Assembly (NCBI GenBank): GCA_029945945.1
Contig: JAQSDM010000005.1
Coordinates: forward strand, 1-64,000
Source: Algoriphagus sp.
Lineage (GTDB): Bacteria; Bacteroidota; Bacteroidia; Cytophagales; Cyclobacteriaceae
DNA length: 64,000 nt
Reading direction: 5' to 3'
Below, in pieces: positions 16,179-25,466 of the stretch; within the stretch, counting starts at the first letter, position 1, and every line of letters starts with the position of its first letter. The notes under the pieces are model-generated. The model saw only the letters and a list, made by a program, of their open reading frames with translations. It did not search any database and was not told the DNA's origin. The position numbers and the translations under genes were made by a program.

Positions 16179-18098
16179 TTATTTCTTGTCTTCGCTTACT
16201 TCTTCATAATCTACATCCGATACTCCGTCACCTGTTGTTCCTGCACCAGCACCCGCATTTGCATCCGGACCAGGCTGAGCACCACTTGCGCCTTGAGCAT
16301 TGTACATTTCCTGAGAAGCTGCTTCCCAAGCTTTGTTCAATCCTTCCATTGCAGAATCAATTCCTGCAATGTTTTTGGATAGATGGGCGCCTTTCAAAGT
16401 TTCCAAAGCAGCAGTGATTGCTGATTTGTTTACTTCGGAAAGTTTCTCTCCATATTCCTTCAGTTGCTTTTCAGTCTGGAAGATCAAACCGTCCGCTTGG
16501 TTCAGCTTGTCGATTTTTTCTTTCTCAATTTTATCAGAAGCAGCATTGGCCTCAGCCTCGCTCTTCATTCTGTTGATCTCATCCTGAGAAAGTCCTGAAG
16601 AAGCTTCGATCTTAATCTTCTGCTCTTTTCCGGTTCCTTTGTCTTTAGCAGACACGTTCAGAATACCGTTAGCATCGATATCGAAAGTCACTTCAATCTG
16701 AGGTACACCTCTTTGAGCCGGTGGAATATCAGCCATCTGGAATCTTCCGATGGTTCTGTTATCTTTTGCCAAAGCTCTTTCTCCCTGAAGTACGTGGATA
16801 TCTACTGCTGGCTGATTGTCAGCCGCGGTGGAGAACACTTCGGATTTCTTAGTAGGAATGGTTGTGTTTGATTCGATCAATTTGGTGAAAACTCCACCCA
16901 TTGTTTCGATACCAAGTGAAAGCGGAGTTACGTCCAAAAGAAGCACATCTTTCACCTCACCTGTCAATACACCGCCCTGGATAGCTGCACCGATTGCAAC
17001 TACCTCATCAGGGTTTACACCTTTCGAAGGCTTCTTTCCGAAGAATTTCTCAACTTCTTCCTGAATTTTAGGGATACGAGTTGATCCACCAACAAGGATT
17101 ACCTCGTCGATATCAGATGGAGACAAACCAGCATCAGCCAAAGCTTTCTTGCAAGGCTCCATTGATCTTCTCACTAAGTTTTCTGAAAGTTGCTCAAACT
17201 TCGCTCTGCTGAGAGTTCTCACCAAGTGCTTAGGACCTGTTTGAGTAGCAGTGATGTATGGCAAGTTTATTTCTGTGGATGCAGAACTTGATAGCTCGAT
17301 TTTCGCTTTTTCAGCAGCTTCTTTCAATCTCTGAAGAGCCATTGGATCCTTTCTCAGGTCAATTTGCTCTTCTGACTTAAATTCTTCTGCCAGCCAGTTG
17401 ATGATTACCTGATCAAAGTCGTCACCACCTAAGTGTACGTCCCCGTTGGTAGATTTCACTTCGAATACACCATCACCCAATTCAAGAACAGAGATATCGA
17501 ATGTTCCACCACCAAGGTCAAACACAGCGATTTTCATGTCCTGATTTTTCTTGTCCATCCCGTAAGCCAAGGCTGCAGCCGTTGGTTCGTTGATGATACG
17601 CTTTACTTCAAGACCTGCAATTTGTCCGGCTTCTTTTGTCGCCTGACGCTCAGCATCATTGAAATAAGCCGGAACCGTGATCACAGCTTCAGTGACAGGC
17701 TGACCCAGGAAGTCCTCAGCTGTTGTCTTCATTTTCTGAAGAATCATCGCAGAAAGCTCTTGCGGAGTATATGATCTGTCACCAATTCGGACAACTACAG
17801 TATCGTTTGGACCTTGATCTACTTTGTAGGTGGCATGCTTTTTCTCATCAGAAACTTCAGAGAAACGTTTGCCCATAAATCTTTTTACTGAGGAAATGGT
17901 ATTTGACGGGTTGGTAATAGCCTGGCGTTTAGCCGGATCACCTACTTTTCTTTCACCGTTTCCGTTGTCAAGAAAAGCCACAATCGATGGTGTGGTTCTT
18001 CTTCCTTCGCTGTTTTGGATGACTACAGGTTCGTTACCCTCCATTACGGCTACGCAGGAGTTGGTTGTGCCCAAGTCAATGCCGATAATTTTTCCCAT
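16179..18098 (-). CDS. dnaK: Molecular chaperone DnaK (Hsp70)
   Basis: 639 aa, full length. The N-terminal ATPase starts [20 protein letters not shown] and carries [15 protein letters not shown] and [11 protein letters not shown]. The substrate domain follows the linker [19 protein letters not shown]. The helical lid ends in a low-complexity tail ([18 protein letters not shown]) and [12 protein letters not shown], the expected end. It works with DnaJ and GrpE, which are not in the window. The upstream region (18184-18208) carries three TGnCA repeats that may be a stress-response control site. Confidence 0.97.
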   Translation of the reverse strand: MGKIIGIDLGTTNSCVAVMEGNEPVVIQNSEGRRTTPSIVAFLDNGNGERKVGDPAKRQAITNPSNTISSVKRFMGKRFSEVSDEKKHATYKVDQGPNDTVVVRIGDRSYTPQELSAMILQKMKTTAEDFLGQPVTEAVITVPAYFNDAERQATKEAGQIAGLEVKRIINEPTAAALAYGMDKKNQDMKIAVFDLGGGTFDISVLELGDGVFEVKSTNGDVHLGGDDFDQVIINWLAEEFKSEEQIDLRKDPMALQRLKEAAEKAKIELSSSASTEINLPYITATQTGPKHLVRTLSRAKFEQLSENLVRRSMEPCKKALADAGLSPSDIDEVILVGGSTRIPKIQEEVEKFFGKKPSKGVNPDEVVAIGAAIQGGVLTGEVKDVLLLDVTPLSLGIETMGGVFTKLIESNTTIPTKKSEVFSTAADNQPAVDIHVLQGERALAKDNRTIGRFQMADIPPAQRGVPQIEVTFDIDANGILNVSAKDKGTGKEQKIKIEASSGLSQDEINRMKSEAEANAASDKIEKEKIDKLNQADGLIFQTEKQLKEYGEKLSEVNKSAITAALETLKGAHLSKNIAGIDSAMEGLNKAWEAASQEMYNAQGASGAQPGPDANAGAGAGTTGDGVSDVDYEEVSEDKK

Positions 18099-18183
18099 GA
18101 TTATAGAATTTTATTTAGTTGCGGATTTGAATACAAGTCCCACTATTCAAGGGATGTGCCATCGGTTAATTCAGGCTTTTTTG

Positions 18184-18208
18184 TGTCAGATTGTCAGCCA
18201 TGTTGGCA
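18184..18208 (-). promoter_or_regulatory. TGnCA repeats upstream of dnaK
   Basis: Three half-sites, tgtca (18184-18188), tgtca (18192-18196) and tggca (18204-18208), lie 86 to 110 bp before the dnaK start. Spacings of 8 and 12 bp put them on roughly one helix face. This could be a binding site for a heat-shock regulator; no regulator is identified here. Confidence 0.35.
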
Positions 18209-18339
18209 AAATGCTTTTCGCTTTGATCCGGAATTGTCATTTTCAGCCGATTTAAGGCATCACTTTCTGGCAGGTTTTTTCAAAAAATGTGTTGATCCTT
18301 TGCAACCTATCTTCACGACTTTGCATCTATACTATTGAG

Positions 18340-18510
18340 ATGAGAGACTTTTTAAAATGCGCAAATTCCGAACGATGCAAATGGCTTGTAGTGATCCTTT
18401 TGGGTGTTTGTGTAATAGTGGTTAATCATCAACTCGAATCTTTTCATTCTGAAATCCTTCGTTTCACAATTGATTTTATTTCGGGCTTGGAAGGCGTGAA
18501 ATTGTCCTGA
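18340..18510 (+). CDS. Possible small single-pass membrane protein (56 aa)
   Basis: From the ATG at 18340: MRDFLKCANSERC, then a hydrophobic helix WLVVILLGVCVIVVNHQ, then an amphipathic tail ending EGVKLS. It lies 18 bp upstream of the MOSC gene on the same strand, so translation ahead of it is plausible. The composition resembles a real short membrane protein, but no family is recognised. Confidence 0.45.
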   Translation: MRDFLKCANSERCKWLVVILLGVCVIVVNHQLESFHSEILRFTIDFISGLEGVKLS

Positions 18511-18528
18511 GAAGGCTATTTTTAGGAA

Positions 18529-19338
18529 ATGCATGAGAATTTTATAATTCAGGATTTATTTATTTACCCCATCAAATCTTTGGGCGGAATACGTCTGAAT
18601 GAGGCGAAAGTGGAGGAAAGAGGCTTCCAATTTGATCGAAGATGGATGCTGGTAGATCCGCAAGGACTTTTTTTGACCCAGCGAACTCATACTCAAATGG
18701 CGCTTTTGCAAGTTGAATTGGGTGAAACGGGTTTGATTGTATTTGACAAAAGCAATCCCCAAGAAATACTTCAAATACCTTATCAGCAAATTTCCGATCA
18801 GGAAATCGAAGTGGAAATCTGGGATGACAAGGTGATTGGAAATATTGTTGATCCAAGTTTAGATACTTGGTTCAGTGAAAAGCTAGGCATGCCTTGTCAC
18901 CTGGTGAAAATGCCAGAATCAACTCATAGAAAAGTAAGTCCGAAATATGCGGTAAATGATGAGTCAGTGAGCTTTGCAGATGGAATGCCTTATCTGATTC
19001 TGGGTCAGGAATCTTTAAATGATCTGAATTCACGATTAGAAAAACCGGTGCCAATGGATCGTTTTCGCCCGAATATTGTCTTTTCCGGAGGTCAGTCTTA
19101 TGTGGAGGATTCCTGGAAAAAAATTAGGATTGGAGGCGTAAAATTTCAGGTAGTAAAACCCTGCGCCCGATGTGTGCTCACCACGATCGACCAGGAAACT
19201 GGATTTCAGGGAAAAGAACCTTTGAAAACTTTAGCAGGATACCGAACCATAGGCAACAAAGTCTTCTTTGCCCAAAATATGGTGGCATTGGAAACAGGCA
19301 CAATCAAAATCGGAGATCAAATCATCGTGGAGTCCTAA
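18529..19338 (+). CDS. MOSC domain protein (YcbX/mARC-like)
   Basis: 269 aa. An N-terminal beta-barrel domain (IKSLGGIRLNEAKVEERGF, RRWMLVDPQGLFLTQR) precedes the MOSC domain with DRFRPNIVFSGG and PCARCVLTTIDQETG. C215 corresponds to the molybdenum-coordinating cysteine of the mARC family. Proteins of this type reduce N-hydroxylated compounds with the sulfurated molybdenum cofactor. There is no C-terminal ferredoxin domain, so an external electron donor is needed. Confidence 0.9.
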   Translation: MHENFIIQDLFIYPIKSLGGIRLNEAKVEERGFQFDRRWMLVDPQGLFLTQRTHTQMALLQVELGETGLIVFDKSNPQEILQIPYQQISDQEIEVEIWDDKVIGNIVDPSLDTWFSEKLGMPCHLVKMPESTHRKVSPKYAVNDESVSFADGMPYLILGQESLNDLNSRLEKPVPMDRFRPNIVFSGGQSYVEDSWKKIRIGGVKFQVVKPCARCVLTTIDQETGFQGKEPLKTLAGYRTIGNKVFFAQNMVALETGTIKIGDQIIVES

Positions 19339-19354
19339 ATCCAATTCTTATTGA

Positions 19355-19390
19355 AATGAAAAAAGGAGCCTCAAAGCTCCTTTTTTCATT
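19355..19390. terminator. Bidirectional terminator between MOSC gene and hemE
   Basis: Perfect 15-bp arms (19355-19369 and 19376-19390) around a 6-base loop, A run before and T run after. The right arm reaches the hemE stop codon, so hemE and the MOSC gene share it. Confidence 0.92.
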
Positions 19391-20415
19391 TATTTGAATT
19401 CTTTCACAGTCTGAATAAAGACCTTCACCATCTCCGGATCAATGTCAGGATAGACTCCATGCCCTAGATTGGCAATGTGGCGAGTTCCTCTGAACTCCTC
19501 CATCATTTCAATGGTCGCTTTTCTGACCTGATTAGCGTTTCCATAAAGTGCAGCAGGATCCAGGTTTCCCTGAAGGGTTTTTGTTGATCCGATCAATTTC
19601 CTTGATTCGGCAATTCCCATATTCCAATCCAGCCCGATTGTTTCGCAGTTGAGTAGTCCCATTTCCTCCCTGGCAAAGAAAGCACCTTTGGCGAAGACCG
19701 TCATGGGCACTTCAGTGATCGCATCGCAAATCTGAGAGATGTATCTCAGGGAAAATTCCTGGTATTGCTTTGGTCCCAAAATCCCTGCCCAGCTGTCAAA
19801 AATCTGCACCAAATCTGCACCTGCACGAATCTGAGCTTTCAGGTAATTGATCGTGCTGTCAGTAATCATTTGAAGCAATTTATGGGAAAATGCAGGCTCC
19901 GTGTAGAGCATTTCTCTGGCTTTGGAGAAAGTCTTGCTGCCGGATCCTTCGACCATGTATGCAAAAATAGTCCAAGGTGCACCTGCAAAACCAATCAAAG
20001 GGACCCGGCCATTCAATTCCTTTTTGGCTATTTTGATCGCATCGATCACATAGCGAAGGTCGTTTTCTCCGTCTGCAACCCTAAGTTTTTTCAGCTCGGA
20101 CTCTGTTCTGACAGTAGATGGGAACCAAGGACCTCGCTTCTCGACCATTTCATAGGGCAATCCCATAGCTTCAGGAATCACCAAAATGTCTGAAAAAATA
20201 ATCGCTGCATCCACGCCAAGAATGTCTACCGGCTGAATTGTGACCTCCGCCGCTAGTTCCGGAGTCTGGGCCAATTCTATAAATCCGCTGACACTATCTC
20301 TTACTTTTCTATATTCCGGCAGAATTCTGCCAGCTTGTCTCATCAGCCAAACAGGGGTTCGTTCAGTTTTCTCGCCTTTGGCGGCGCGAAGCAGAAGATC
20401 ATTTTGTAATTGCAT
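19390..20415 (-). CDS. hemE: Uroporphyrinogen decarboxylase
   Basis: 341 aa, full length. Converts uroporphyrinogen III to coproporphyrinogen III in the cytosol. Signatures are [43 protein letters not shown] and [13 protein letters not shown]. It is a single gene with a -7 box (TATCTTTG) only 4 bp from the ATG, suggesting a very short 5' leader. Confidence 0.96.
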   Translation of the reverse strand: MQLQNDLLLRAAKGEKTERTPVWLMRQAGRILPEYRKVRDSVSGFIELAQTPELAAEVTIQPVDILGVDAAIIFSDILVIPEAMGLPYEMVEKRGPWFPSTVRTESELKKLRVADGENDLRYVIDAIKIAKKELNGRVPLIGFAGAPWTIFAYMVEGSGSKTFSKAREMLYTEPAFSHKLLQMITDSTINYLKAQIRAGADLVQIFDSWAGILGPKQYQEFSLRYISQICDAITEVPMTVFAKGAFFAREEMGLLNCETIGLDWNMGIAESRKLIGSTKTLQGNLDPAALYGNANQVRKATIEMMEEFRGTRHIANLGHGVYPDIDPEMVKVFIQTVKEFK

Positions 20416-20419
20416 GGCG

Positions 20420-20427
20420 CAAAGATA
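20420..20427 (-). promoter_or_regulatory. -7 promoter box of hemE
   Basis: TATCTTTG on the minus strand matches TAnnTTTG exactly and is 4 bp from the start codon, so the transcript would be nearly leaderless. Confidence 0.6.
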
Positions 20428-20470
20428 AGCGCCAAATTAAATTTTGAAGGAAAAAATCAAGGCATAAAAA

Positions 20471-20501
20471 AACAGGACCCATGCAAAGCACCGATCCTGT
20501 T
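20471..20501 (-). terminator. Terminator after the collagen-like lipoprotein gene
   Basis: 7-bp outer stem (20471-20477 with 20495-20501) with an inner tgc/gca pairing, followed on the minus strand by a U run. 33 bp after the stop. Confidence 0.75.
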
Positions 20502-20533
20502 CTGTGGTAATCAGTTGGTTTAGATAATGTCTG

Positions 20534-21067
20534 TTAATTCTTCTTTTTTAATTCTATTCGTTTGAAATCTTCATCCTTCAAGCCCAAAAGCTGGGTTATA
20601 GCTTCATAATTGGTCAAGTCCAATCTCGCAGAAGCATAATCACCTGGAACTACGATCACCCGGAAAGCCTGGTCCATTTTCCATTCAGTTCCTAAAGTCG
20701 CATAGTCCATCGGGCCATCGAGAAACAGTCTGAAATCACTTCTGGTGAAATCATAATTGTAAATCAAGACTCCTTGATCAAAGAAAACCGTCTGTGGAAG
20801 TGCTCTCCAGATCGGAGTAGTTCCATCTCTTTCCCATTCGATGAATACCAAAACAACATCGCTTTCGATTATTGCGGGTTCAAATTTGAAAACTTCTGAG
20901 TAATCGTTTTGAGCTGTAAAGTCCAATTCAACTTCAAAAACTTCCGCCACAATATTTACTCCGTCAACCCCATCTTCTCCGGGAAGACCTGGAGGACCGG
21001 GAGGTCCTTCGCAAGCCTGAAATACCAAAATGCCCAAAAGACCAAAAACGGCGAAAATTTTTCTCAT
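20534..21067 (-). CDS. Lipoprotein with short collagen-like repeat
   Basis: 177 aa. The signal peptide ends in a lipobox, LVFQAC, with lipidated C19. Immediately after it comes a collagen-type Gly-X-Y run (GPPGPPGLPGEDGVDG, residues 21-36), then a globular beta-rich domain of about 130 residues (VIESDVVLVFIEWERDG, TEWKMDQAFRVIVVPGDY) ending in Lys. Bacterial collagen-like segments usually act as rigid stalks by trimerising; five triplets is short. The globular domain is not recognised. A single-gene unit with its own terminator. Confidence 0.85.
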   Translation of the reverse strand: MRKIFAVFGLLGILVFQACEGPPGPPGLPGEDGVDGVNIVAEVFEVELDFTAQNDYSEVFKFEPAIIESDVVLVFIEWERDGTTPIWRALPQTVFFDQGVLIYNYDFTRSDFRLFLDGPMDYATLGTEWKMDQAFRVIVVPGDYASARLDLTNYEAITQLLGLKDEDFKRIELKKKN

Positions 21068-21146
21068 AGCAAAGGGATTAAAATAGATAATACTCCTTTC
21101 ACGATTGTGAAAGAAATAGGTTAGTTAAAAATCCTAATTCAGGTTT

Positions 21147-21662
21147 TCAGCGAATAGGAGCGATCACATGCACCTCTTCATCAGAGATGATTTTGTCGAT
21201 AAAAATACCGCTGAGAGTCAGTCCATTTTCTTTGGCGTAGTTTTCCAAAGTTGCTTTTACCGTATCCGGACCCGGCATTACCCATCGGCTTCCGGTGATT
21301 TTAGCGAGCAGATAGGACTGCTCATCAAATTTTTTGAATTCAAAATCCGCCAAGGGCAAAGCCTGATTGATTCCCACGAAAACGATCATGGTGTCCAACT
21401 TCCCGGCAGGCTCCACCTCATAAATGGTATGGATAAAAGTGCCGGGATGCAATCCTTTCTGCGTTTCCATTTCTTCGAAAATCAGGGCAAGTTTCTCATC
21501 CTGAGGAATTCCGGAATAAGTCTTGCCAGCAAGACTTTCGGGACTTGCCCCGATTTTTTGGATCGCAATCGGGTTATTTCCACCAAGTCTGTCAAAGCCA
21601 AAATATGCGGTAGCTATTAGCGCTACCAGGAAAATCGCAAATAGTCCAAGTTTTTTTCTCAT
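21147..21662 (-). CDS. Membrane-anchored protein, possibly with a GyrI-like ligand-binding domain
   Basis: 171 aa from the ATG at 21662; a TTG six bases upstream is the only alternative. One N-terminal membrane helix (KKLGLFAIFLVALIATAYFGF) anchors a soluble domain of about 140 residues. The C-terminal part, TVKATLENYAKENGLTLSG followed by IFIDKIISD and EEVHVIAPIR, resembles the end of GyrI-like/SOUL-type small-molecule-binding domains, an uncertain assignment. It is 2 bp downstream of the preceding minus-strand gene, so the two form an operon. Confidence 0.7.
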   Translation of the reverse strand: MRKKLGLFAIFLVALIATAYFGFDRLGGNNPIAIQKIGASPESLAGKTYSGIPQDEKLALIFEEMETQKGLHPGTFIHTIYEVEPAGKLDTMIVFVGINQALPLADFEFKKFDEQSYLLAKITGSRWVMPGPDTVKATLENYAKENGLTLSGIFIDKIISDEEVHVIAPIR

Positions 21663-21664
21663 CC

Positions 21665-22249
21665 TCAAAATAAGTATCTGACTCCAATTCCTCCCTGACC
21701 TTTTATGTGGCCCACCCGATCCAGGAGCTCTAAAAAGAACCCAATCTCTGCGAAGACACTTAGCGGTAATTCGTCGAAATAATATTCACCGCCTGCAAAA
21801 GCCTCCGGACCAAAATCAATATTTGTCCTTTCTTCGGTGAGATTTGGACTGGTTCCAATTTGATTCACATCATAAAAATAAGTGACATTCACCGTCCTGA
21901 ATTGGACTCCGGCTCCTGCATAACCCAGCAAGTATCCGATTTCGATTCCAAATTCATCGGTGAAATCTTCATGCAACGCAGCTCTTAGGTTGAGGGAGAT
22001 GCCTTTTTGAGTGTTCTGACCGATGTAGAAAGCGTTGGAAGCAGGAGGGTTGTTCTCAAAATCCTGCTGATAATAACTATCGCTATTCACTCCACCACTC
22101 CCTATCATTCCTTCGATGGAAAGGAAGTCATCAATGAAATCCTTGTATGTAATAGAAATTGGCTCACCAAGTCTTATCCCGACTCCTCGTTCCTGAGCAA
22201 ATCCGACAAAAGGCAAAAATAAAAACAGTAGTAGAATTCTGAATTTCAC
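21665..22249 (-). CDS. Outer membrane or periplasmic beta-rich protein, family unknown
   Basis: 194 aa with a signal peptide (KFRILLLFLFLPFVGFAQ). The start codon is GTG. The mature part is beta-rich with alternating patterns (GVGIRLGEPISITYKDF, FGIEIGYLLGYAG, LSVFAEIGFFLELL) and ends in Phe (GGIGVRYLF), as do small outer membrane barrels. About eight strands would fit its size. Operon partner of the membrane-anchored protein 2 bp downstream. Confidence 0.75.
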   Translation of the reverse strand: MKFRILLLFLFLPFVGFAQERGVGIRLGEPISITYKDFIDDFLSIEGMIGSGGVNSDSYYQQDFENNPPASNAFYIGQNTQKGISLNLRAALHEDFTDEFGIEIGYLLGYAGAGVQFRTVNVTYFYDVNQIGTSPNLTEERTNIDFGPEAFAGGEYYFDELPLSVFAEIGFFLELLDRVGHIKGQGGIGVRYLF

Positions 22250-22273
22250 GTGGATTGGGTTTAATATTCAAAT

Positions 22274-24046
22274 CTAGATCGCCATCGTTTTAAGCTGCAT
22301 TTGATGGAGCTGAGTGTAAAATCCTCCAAGCTCAAGTAGACTGTCATGCGTACCGGTTTCCACGATTTCACCTTTGTTCATTACGATGATTTTATCAGCT
22401 TTTTGGATCGTAGATAGTCTGTGAGCAATCACTATTGAAGTCCTGCCCCGCATCATTTTCTCGATTGAGTCCTGAATCAATTCTTCAGTTTCAGAATCCA
22501 CTGAGGAAGTTGCTTCGTCGAGAATAATGATTTCCGGATTGTAAACCATCGCTCTCACAAATGAAATCAATTGTCGCTGACCCACCGAAAGTGTTGCTCC
22601 GCGCTCCATGACATTGTATTCTAAGCCTCCGGGTAATCGCTCAATAAACTTTCTGGCGCCGACCATTTCGGCTGCATCCAATACTTGCTCGCGGGTGATA
22701 GTTGGATTGCCAAGTGTGATGTTATAGTAAATGGTATTTGAAAACAGAAATACATCCTGCATCACTACGCCTATATGCTTACGCAAAGTTCCCAGTTCAA
22801 ACTCACGGATGTCGGTACCGTCAATCAGGATATGCCCTTTGTTAATTTCATAAAAGCGGGAAATCAGGTTGATGATGGAAGATTTTCCGGCACCTGTGGC
22901 TCCGACAAGAGCAACTGTTTGGCCTGGTTGCACTTCGAAATTGATGTTTTTCAACACATAATCCTCGTCCACATAGGCAAACAAAACATTCTGAAGCTGA
23001 ATATGACCCTTGATTTTTTCAGGTTTATGGTTGCCTTCGTTGGCGATATTGTCTTTGCTGTCCAGCAATTTGAAAATACGTGAAGAACTCACGACACCCA
23101 TTTGGAGCGTATTGAATCGGTCAGCGATCATTCGAATCGGACGGAAAAACAGCTGCAGGTACATGATGAATGAGATCAAAACACCGATCTGCAAATCCAT
23201 ACCCAACACGCCGACTGCACCATACCAAACTACCAAACCAATTCCGATGGCTTGTATAATTTCTGCTACAGGGAAATAAACAGAGTAATACATCACTGAG
23301 CGAATGTGCGCTGCAGCATGTTCCTTATTGATCGATTTGAATTTATCATACTCACGCTGCTCCCGGTTAAAAATCTGCACGATGTTCATCCCGGTGATAT
23401 GTTCCTGCAAAAATGAATTCAGATTCGAAACAGCATTCCGGACATCATTGAAAGTGACTTTGATTTTTTCTTTGAAAACATAAGTCGAAATAATCATCAA
23501 CGGAAGCGTACTCAAGCTGACGAGGGTGAGTTTCCAGTCGATGTAAAACATGACGGCAAGAATTGTAACGAGCTGAAGTAAGTCGCCCACAATTGCCGCA
23601 AGGCCTTCGCTGAAAACGTCAGCAAGTGTTTCGATATCTGAAATATTGCGGGTGACAAGTCTCCCAATTGGAGTATTGTCAAAGAATTTCAATCTGAGTT
23701 TCAGGAGATGCTGGTAAAGTCTAACCCGAATATCCTTGATGATGACCTGACCAATCCAGCCTGAATAATAGGTATGAGCCCATTGCACGATGGCTTGCAG
23801 AAACATGAGTCCAACCAGGATGTATACAATTTTGAGCAAGCCTCCCCGATCTCCAATCGTCACATGCTCATCGATCGCAATCTGGATCAGATAGGGACGT
23901 GTTGGAGCCAAAATGGCCATGGCAATTGTCAGGAATACCAAAAAGTAAAACTGAGCTTTGTATGGCTTTATAAACGAATAAAGCTGCTTCAGTACTTTGA
24001 TATCGACGATTTCGCCGGATGATTCTTTTTCTTTCTCTAAGCTCAA
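22274..24046 (-). CDS. ABC exporter, fused permease and ATPase (MsbA/lipid A exporter-like)
   Basis: 590 aa half-transporter. Six membrane helices (about 30-310) precede the nucleotide-binding domain with Walker A GATGAGKSS (382-390), signature LSVGQ (486-490, Val in place of the usual Gly), and Walker B IIILDEATSS. Dimerises to move lipids, peptides or drugs out of the cytoplasm. The only workable start is a TTG 5 bp after the truA stop; no in-frame ATG precedes the first helix. Co-transcribed with truA upstream. Confidence 0.92.
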   Translation of the reverse strand: MSLEKEKESSGEIVDIKVLKQLYSFIKPYKAQFYFLVFLTIAMAILAPTRPYLIQIAIDEHVTIGDRGGLLKIVYILVGLMFLQAIVQWAHTYYSGWIGQVIIKDIRVRLYQHLLKLRLKFFDNTPIGRLVTRNISDIETLADVFSEGLAAIVGDLLQLVTILAVMFYIDWKLTLVSLSTLPLMIISTYVFKEKIKVTFNDVRNAVSNLNSFLQEHITGMNIVQIFNREQREYDKFKSINKEHAAAHIRSVMYYSVYFPVAEIIQAIGIGLVVWYGAVGVLGMDLQIGVLISFIMYLQLFFRPIRMIADRFNTLQMGVVSSSRIFKLLDSKDNIANEGNHKPEKIKGHIQLQNVLFAYVDEDYVLKNINFEVQPGQTVALVGATGAGKSSIINLISRFYEINKGHILIDGTDIREFELGTLRKHIGVVMQDVFLFSNTIYYNITLGNPTITREQVLDAAEMVGARKFIERLPGGLEYNVMERGATLSVGQRQLISFVRAMVYNPEIIILDEATSSVDSETEELIQDSIEKMMRGRTSIVIAHRLSTIQKADKIIVMNKGEIVETGTHDSLLELGGFYTQLHQMQLKTMAI

Positions 24047-24052
24047 AATATG

Positions 24053-24811
24053 TTAATCTAAATAGATGTCTTTTGGGTATTCGATTCGGCTCAAAAAGAG
24101 GCCTTTGGCCGGAGATGCTTTTCCGGCTTTCAATCTGTTGCGGGATTCAATGATAAGGTCCATTTCATCCACTGCTCTTCTTCCCAGCCCCACATCTAGG
24201 AGAGTTCCAACAATCGTCCGTACCATTCCACGCAAAAATCGATTGGCAGTTATATGAAATAACAATTCATCGTCCTTTTGTTCCCACCGGGCGTATTTAA
24301 TTTGACAAAGAAAGTGGTTGACTTCGGTGTGCACTTTGCTGAAGGATTCGAAATCTTCGTGTCTGAGTAATGCTTTTGCAGCAAGATTCATCTTGTCAAC
24401 ATCCGGATCAAAGAAATATTGCCAGGCCAATTCATCGAGAAAAGGACTCTTCCTGAAAATAATCCGATACACATACGATCTTTCTCTCGCATGAAATCTC
24501 GCATGAGCATCCGGCTTTACTTTCCTGATCGAATGAATCGAAATATCCTTTGGAAGGATTGCATTGACCGCTTTCAGAAATTTTTCCCTGTCAAAGGTTA
24601 GGTCTAAATCAAAGTGACAAACCTGCATGCTGGCATGAACTCCCGTGTCCGTGCGCCCGCTTCCCATGACGGAAATGGGAGTTTTGAAATAAGTGGAAAG
24701 TGCTGATTCCAGGCATTCCTGTACCGTAAAGGCATTTTTCTGAATTTGCCAACCGTGAAATTGAGTTCCTTTATAGCTCAATTCAAGAAAGTATCGCTTG
24801 CTTTCGATCAT
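24053..24811 (-). CDS. truA: tRNA pseudouridine(38-40) synthase TruA
   Basis: 252 aa. The catalytic aspartate is D55 in SGRTDTGVHA. Other signatures are LSYKGTQFHGWQIQ at the N-terminus and RFLRGMVRTIVGTLLDVG near the end. Modifies uridines in the anticodon stem-loop of several tRNAs. It heads a two-gene operon with the ABC exporter; a -7 box (TATCTTTG) lies 7 bp upstream. Confidence 0.96.
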   Translation of the reverse strand: MIESKRYFLELSYKGTQFHGWQIQKNAFTVQECLESALSTYFKTPISVMGSGRTDTGVHASMQVCHFDLDLTFDREKFLKAVNAILPKDISIHSIRKVKPDAHARFHARERSYVYRIIFRKSPFLDELAWQYFFDPDVDKMNLAAKALLRHEDFESFSKVHTEVNHFLCQIKYARWEQKDDELLFHITANRFLRGMVRTIVGTLLDVGLGRRAVDEMDLIIESRNRLKAGKASPAKGLFLSRIEYPKDIYLD

Positions 24812-24818
24812 ACGGGTG

Positions 24819-24826
24819 CAAAGATA
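24819..24826 (-). promoter_or_regulatory. -7 promoter box of truA
   Basis: Exact TAnnTTTG match (TATCTTTG on the minus strand), 7 bp from the ATG. It is the same arrangement as at hemE. Confidence 0.6.
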
Positions 24827-24913
24827 CTATTCCCTTCCAAATCATGGAGAGAAACCTGCGATCCTTGGTAATGATGGGTGAAGGGCTTTTATTTGCAGAA
24901 AAATTGAAAAGAA

Positions 24914-25396
24914 ATGATTCAGCGAATTCAGACAGTATTTTTGTTTTTGGTAGTGGTAGCGATGGGAGTTACAATTGGCCTTCCTCTCTGGGTGCAAACT
25001 CTGACAGGTTCAGGGACTCAAGATTCCTGGAATCTGACAGCTTTCACTCTGAGTAACCTCAATCCGGAAGGAGAAGTCATTCAATCTTCTTCGAAATGGT
25101 ACATCGGCGCACTTGCAAGTTTTGCAGGATTGTTGGCATTGGTTTCTATTTTCCAATATGCCAACCGCACCCGACAAATGATGTTCAACATGGTCAATTC
25201 GCTTGTGATGGTTGTCCTGGTTGCGGCGATTTTCCTTACCACAAATGGAGTCAATACAGAAATCGGAGCCCAAACAAACGGAGCATATCAACCTGGCTTT
25301 TGGTCAGTACTGGTAGCAATGGTCTGCAATATGCTTGCTAACCGATTTATCCGAAAAGATGAAATGCTTGTTCGATCAGTGGATCGAATCAGATAA
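24914..25396 (+). CDS. DUF4293 family membrane protein
   Basis: 160 aa with four predicted membrane helices (about 5-26, 62-80, 87-108 and 125-145). It starts MIQRIQTVFLFLVVVAMGV, the recognisable opening of DUF4293, a Bacteroidota family of unknown function. A -7-like TTTATTTG sits about 15 bp upstream. It ends before a strong terminator, so it is a single-gene unit, divergent from truA. Confidence 0.9.
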   Translation: MIQRIQTVFLFLVVVAMGVTIGLPLWVQTLTGSGTQDSWNLTAFTLSNLNPEGEVIQSSSKWYIGALASFAGLLALVSIFQYANRTRQMMFNMVNSLVMVVLVAAIFLTTNGVNTEIGAQTNGAYQPGFWSVLVAMVCNMLANRFIRKDEMLVRSVDRIR

Positions 25397-25402
25397 TTGA
25401 TG

Positions 25403-25438
25403 AAAGGCTTTCGAATTACCGAAAGCCTTTTTTATTTA
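25403..25438 (+). terminator. Rho-independent terminator after the DUF4293 gene
   Basis: Perfect 11-bp arms (25403-25413 and 25420-25430), 6-base loop, T run; 6 bp after the stop. Confidence 0.92.
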
Positions 25439-25466
25439 CCTTCAAATCACCAAATCAAACTCCCGA

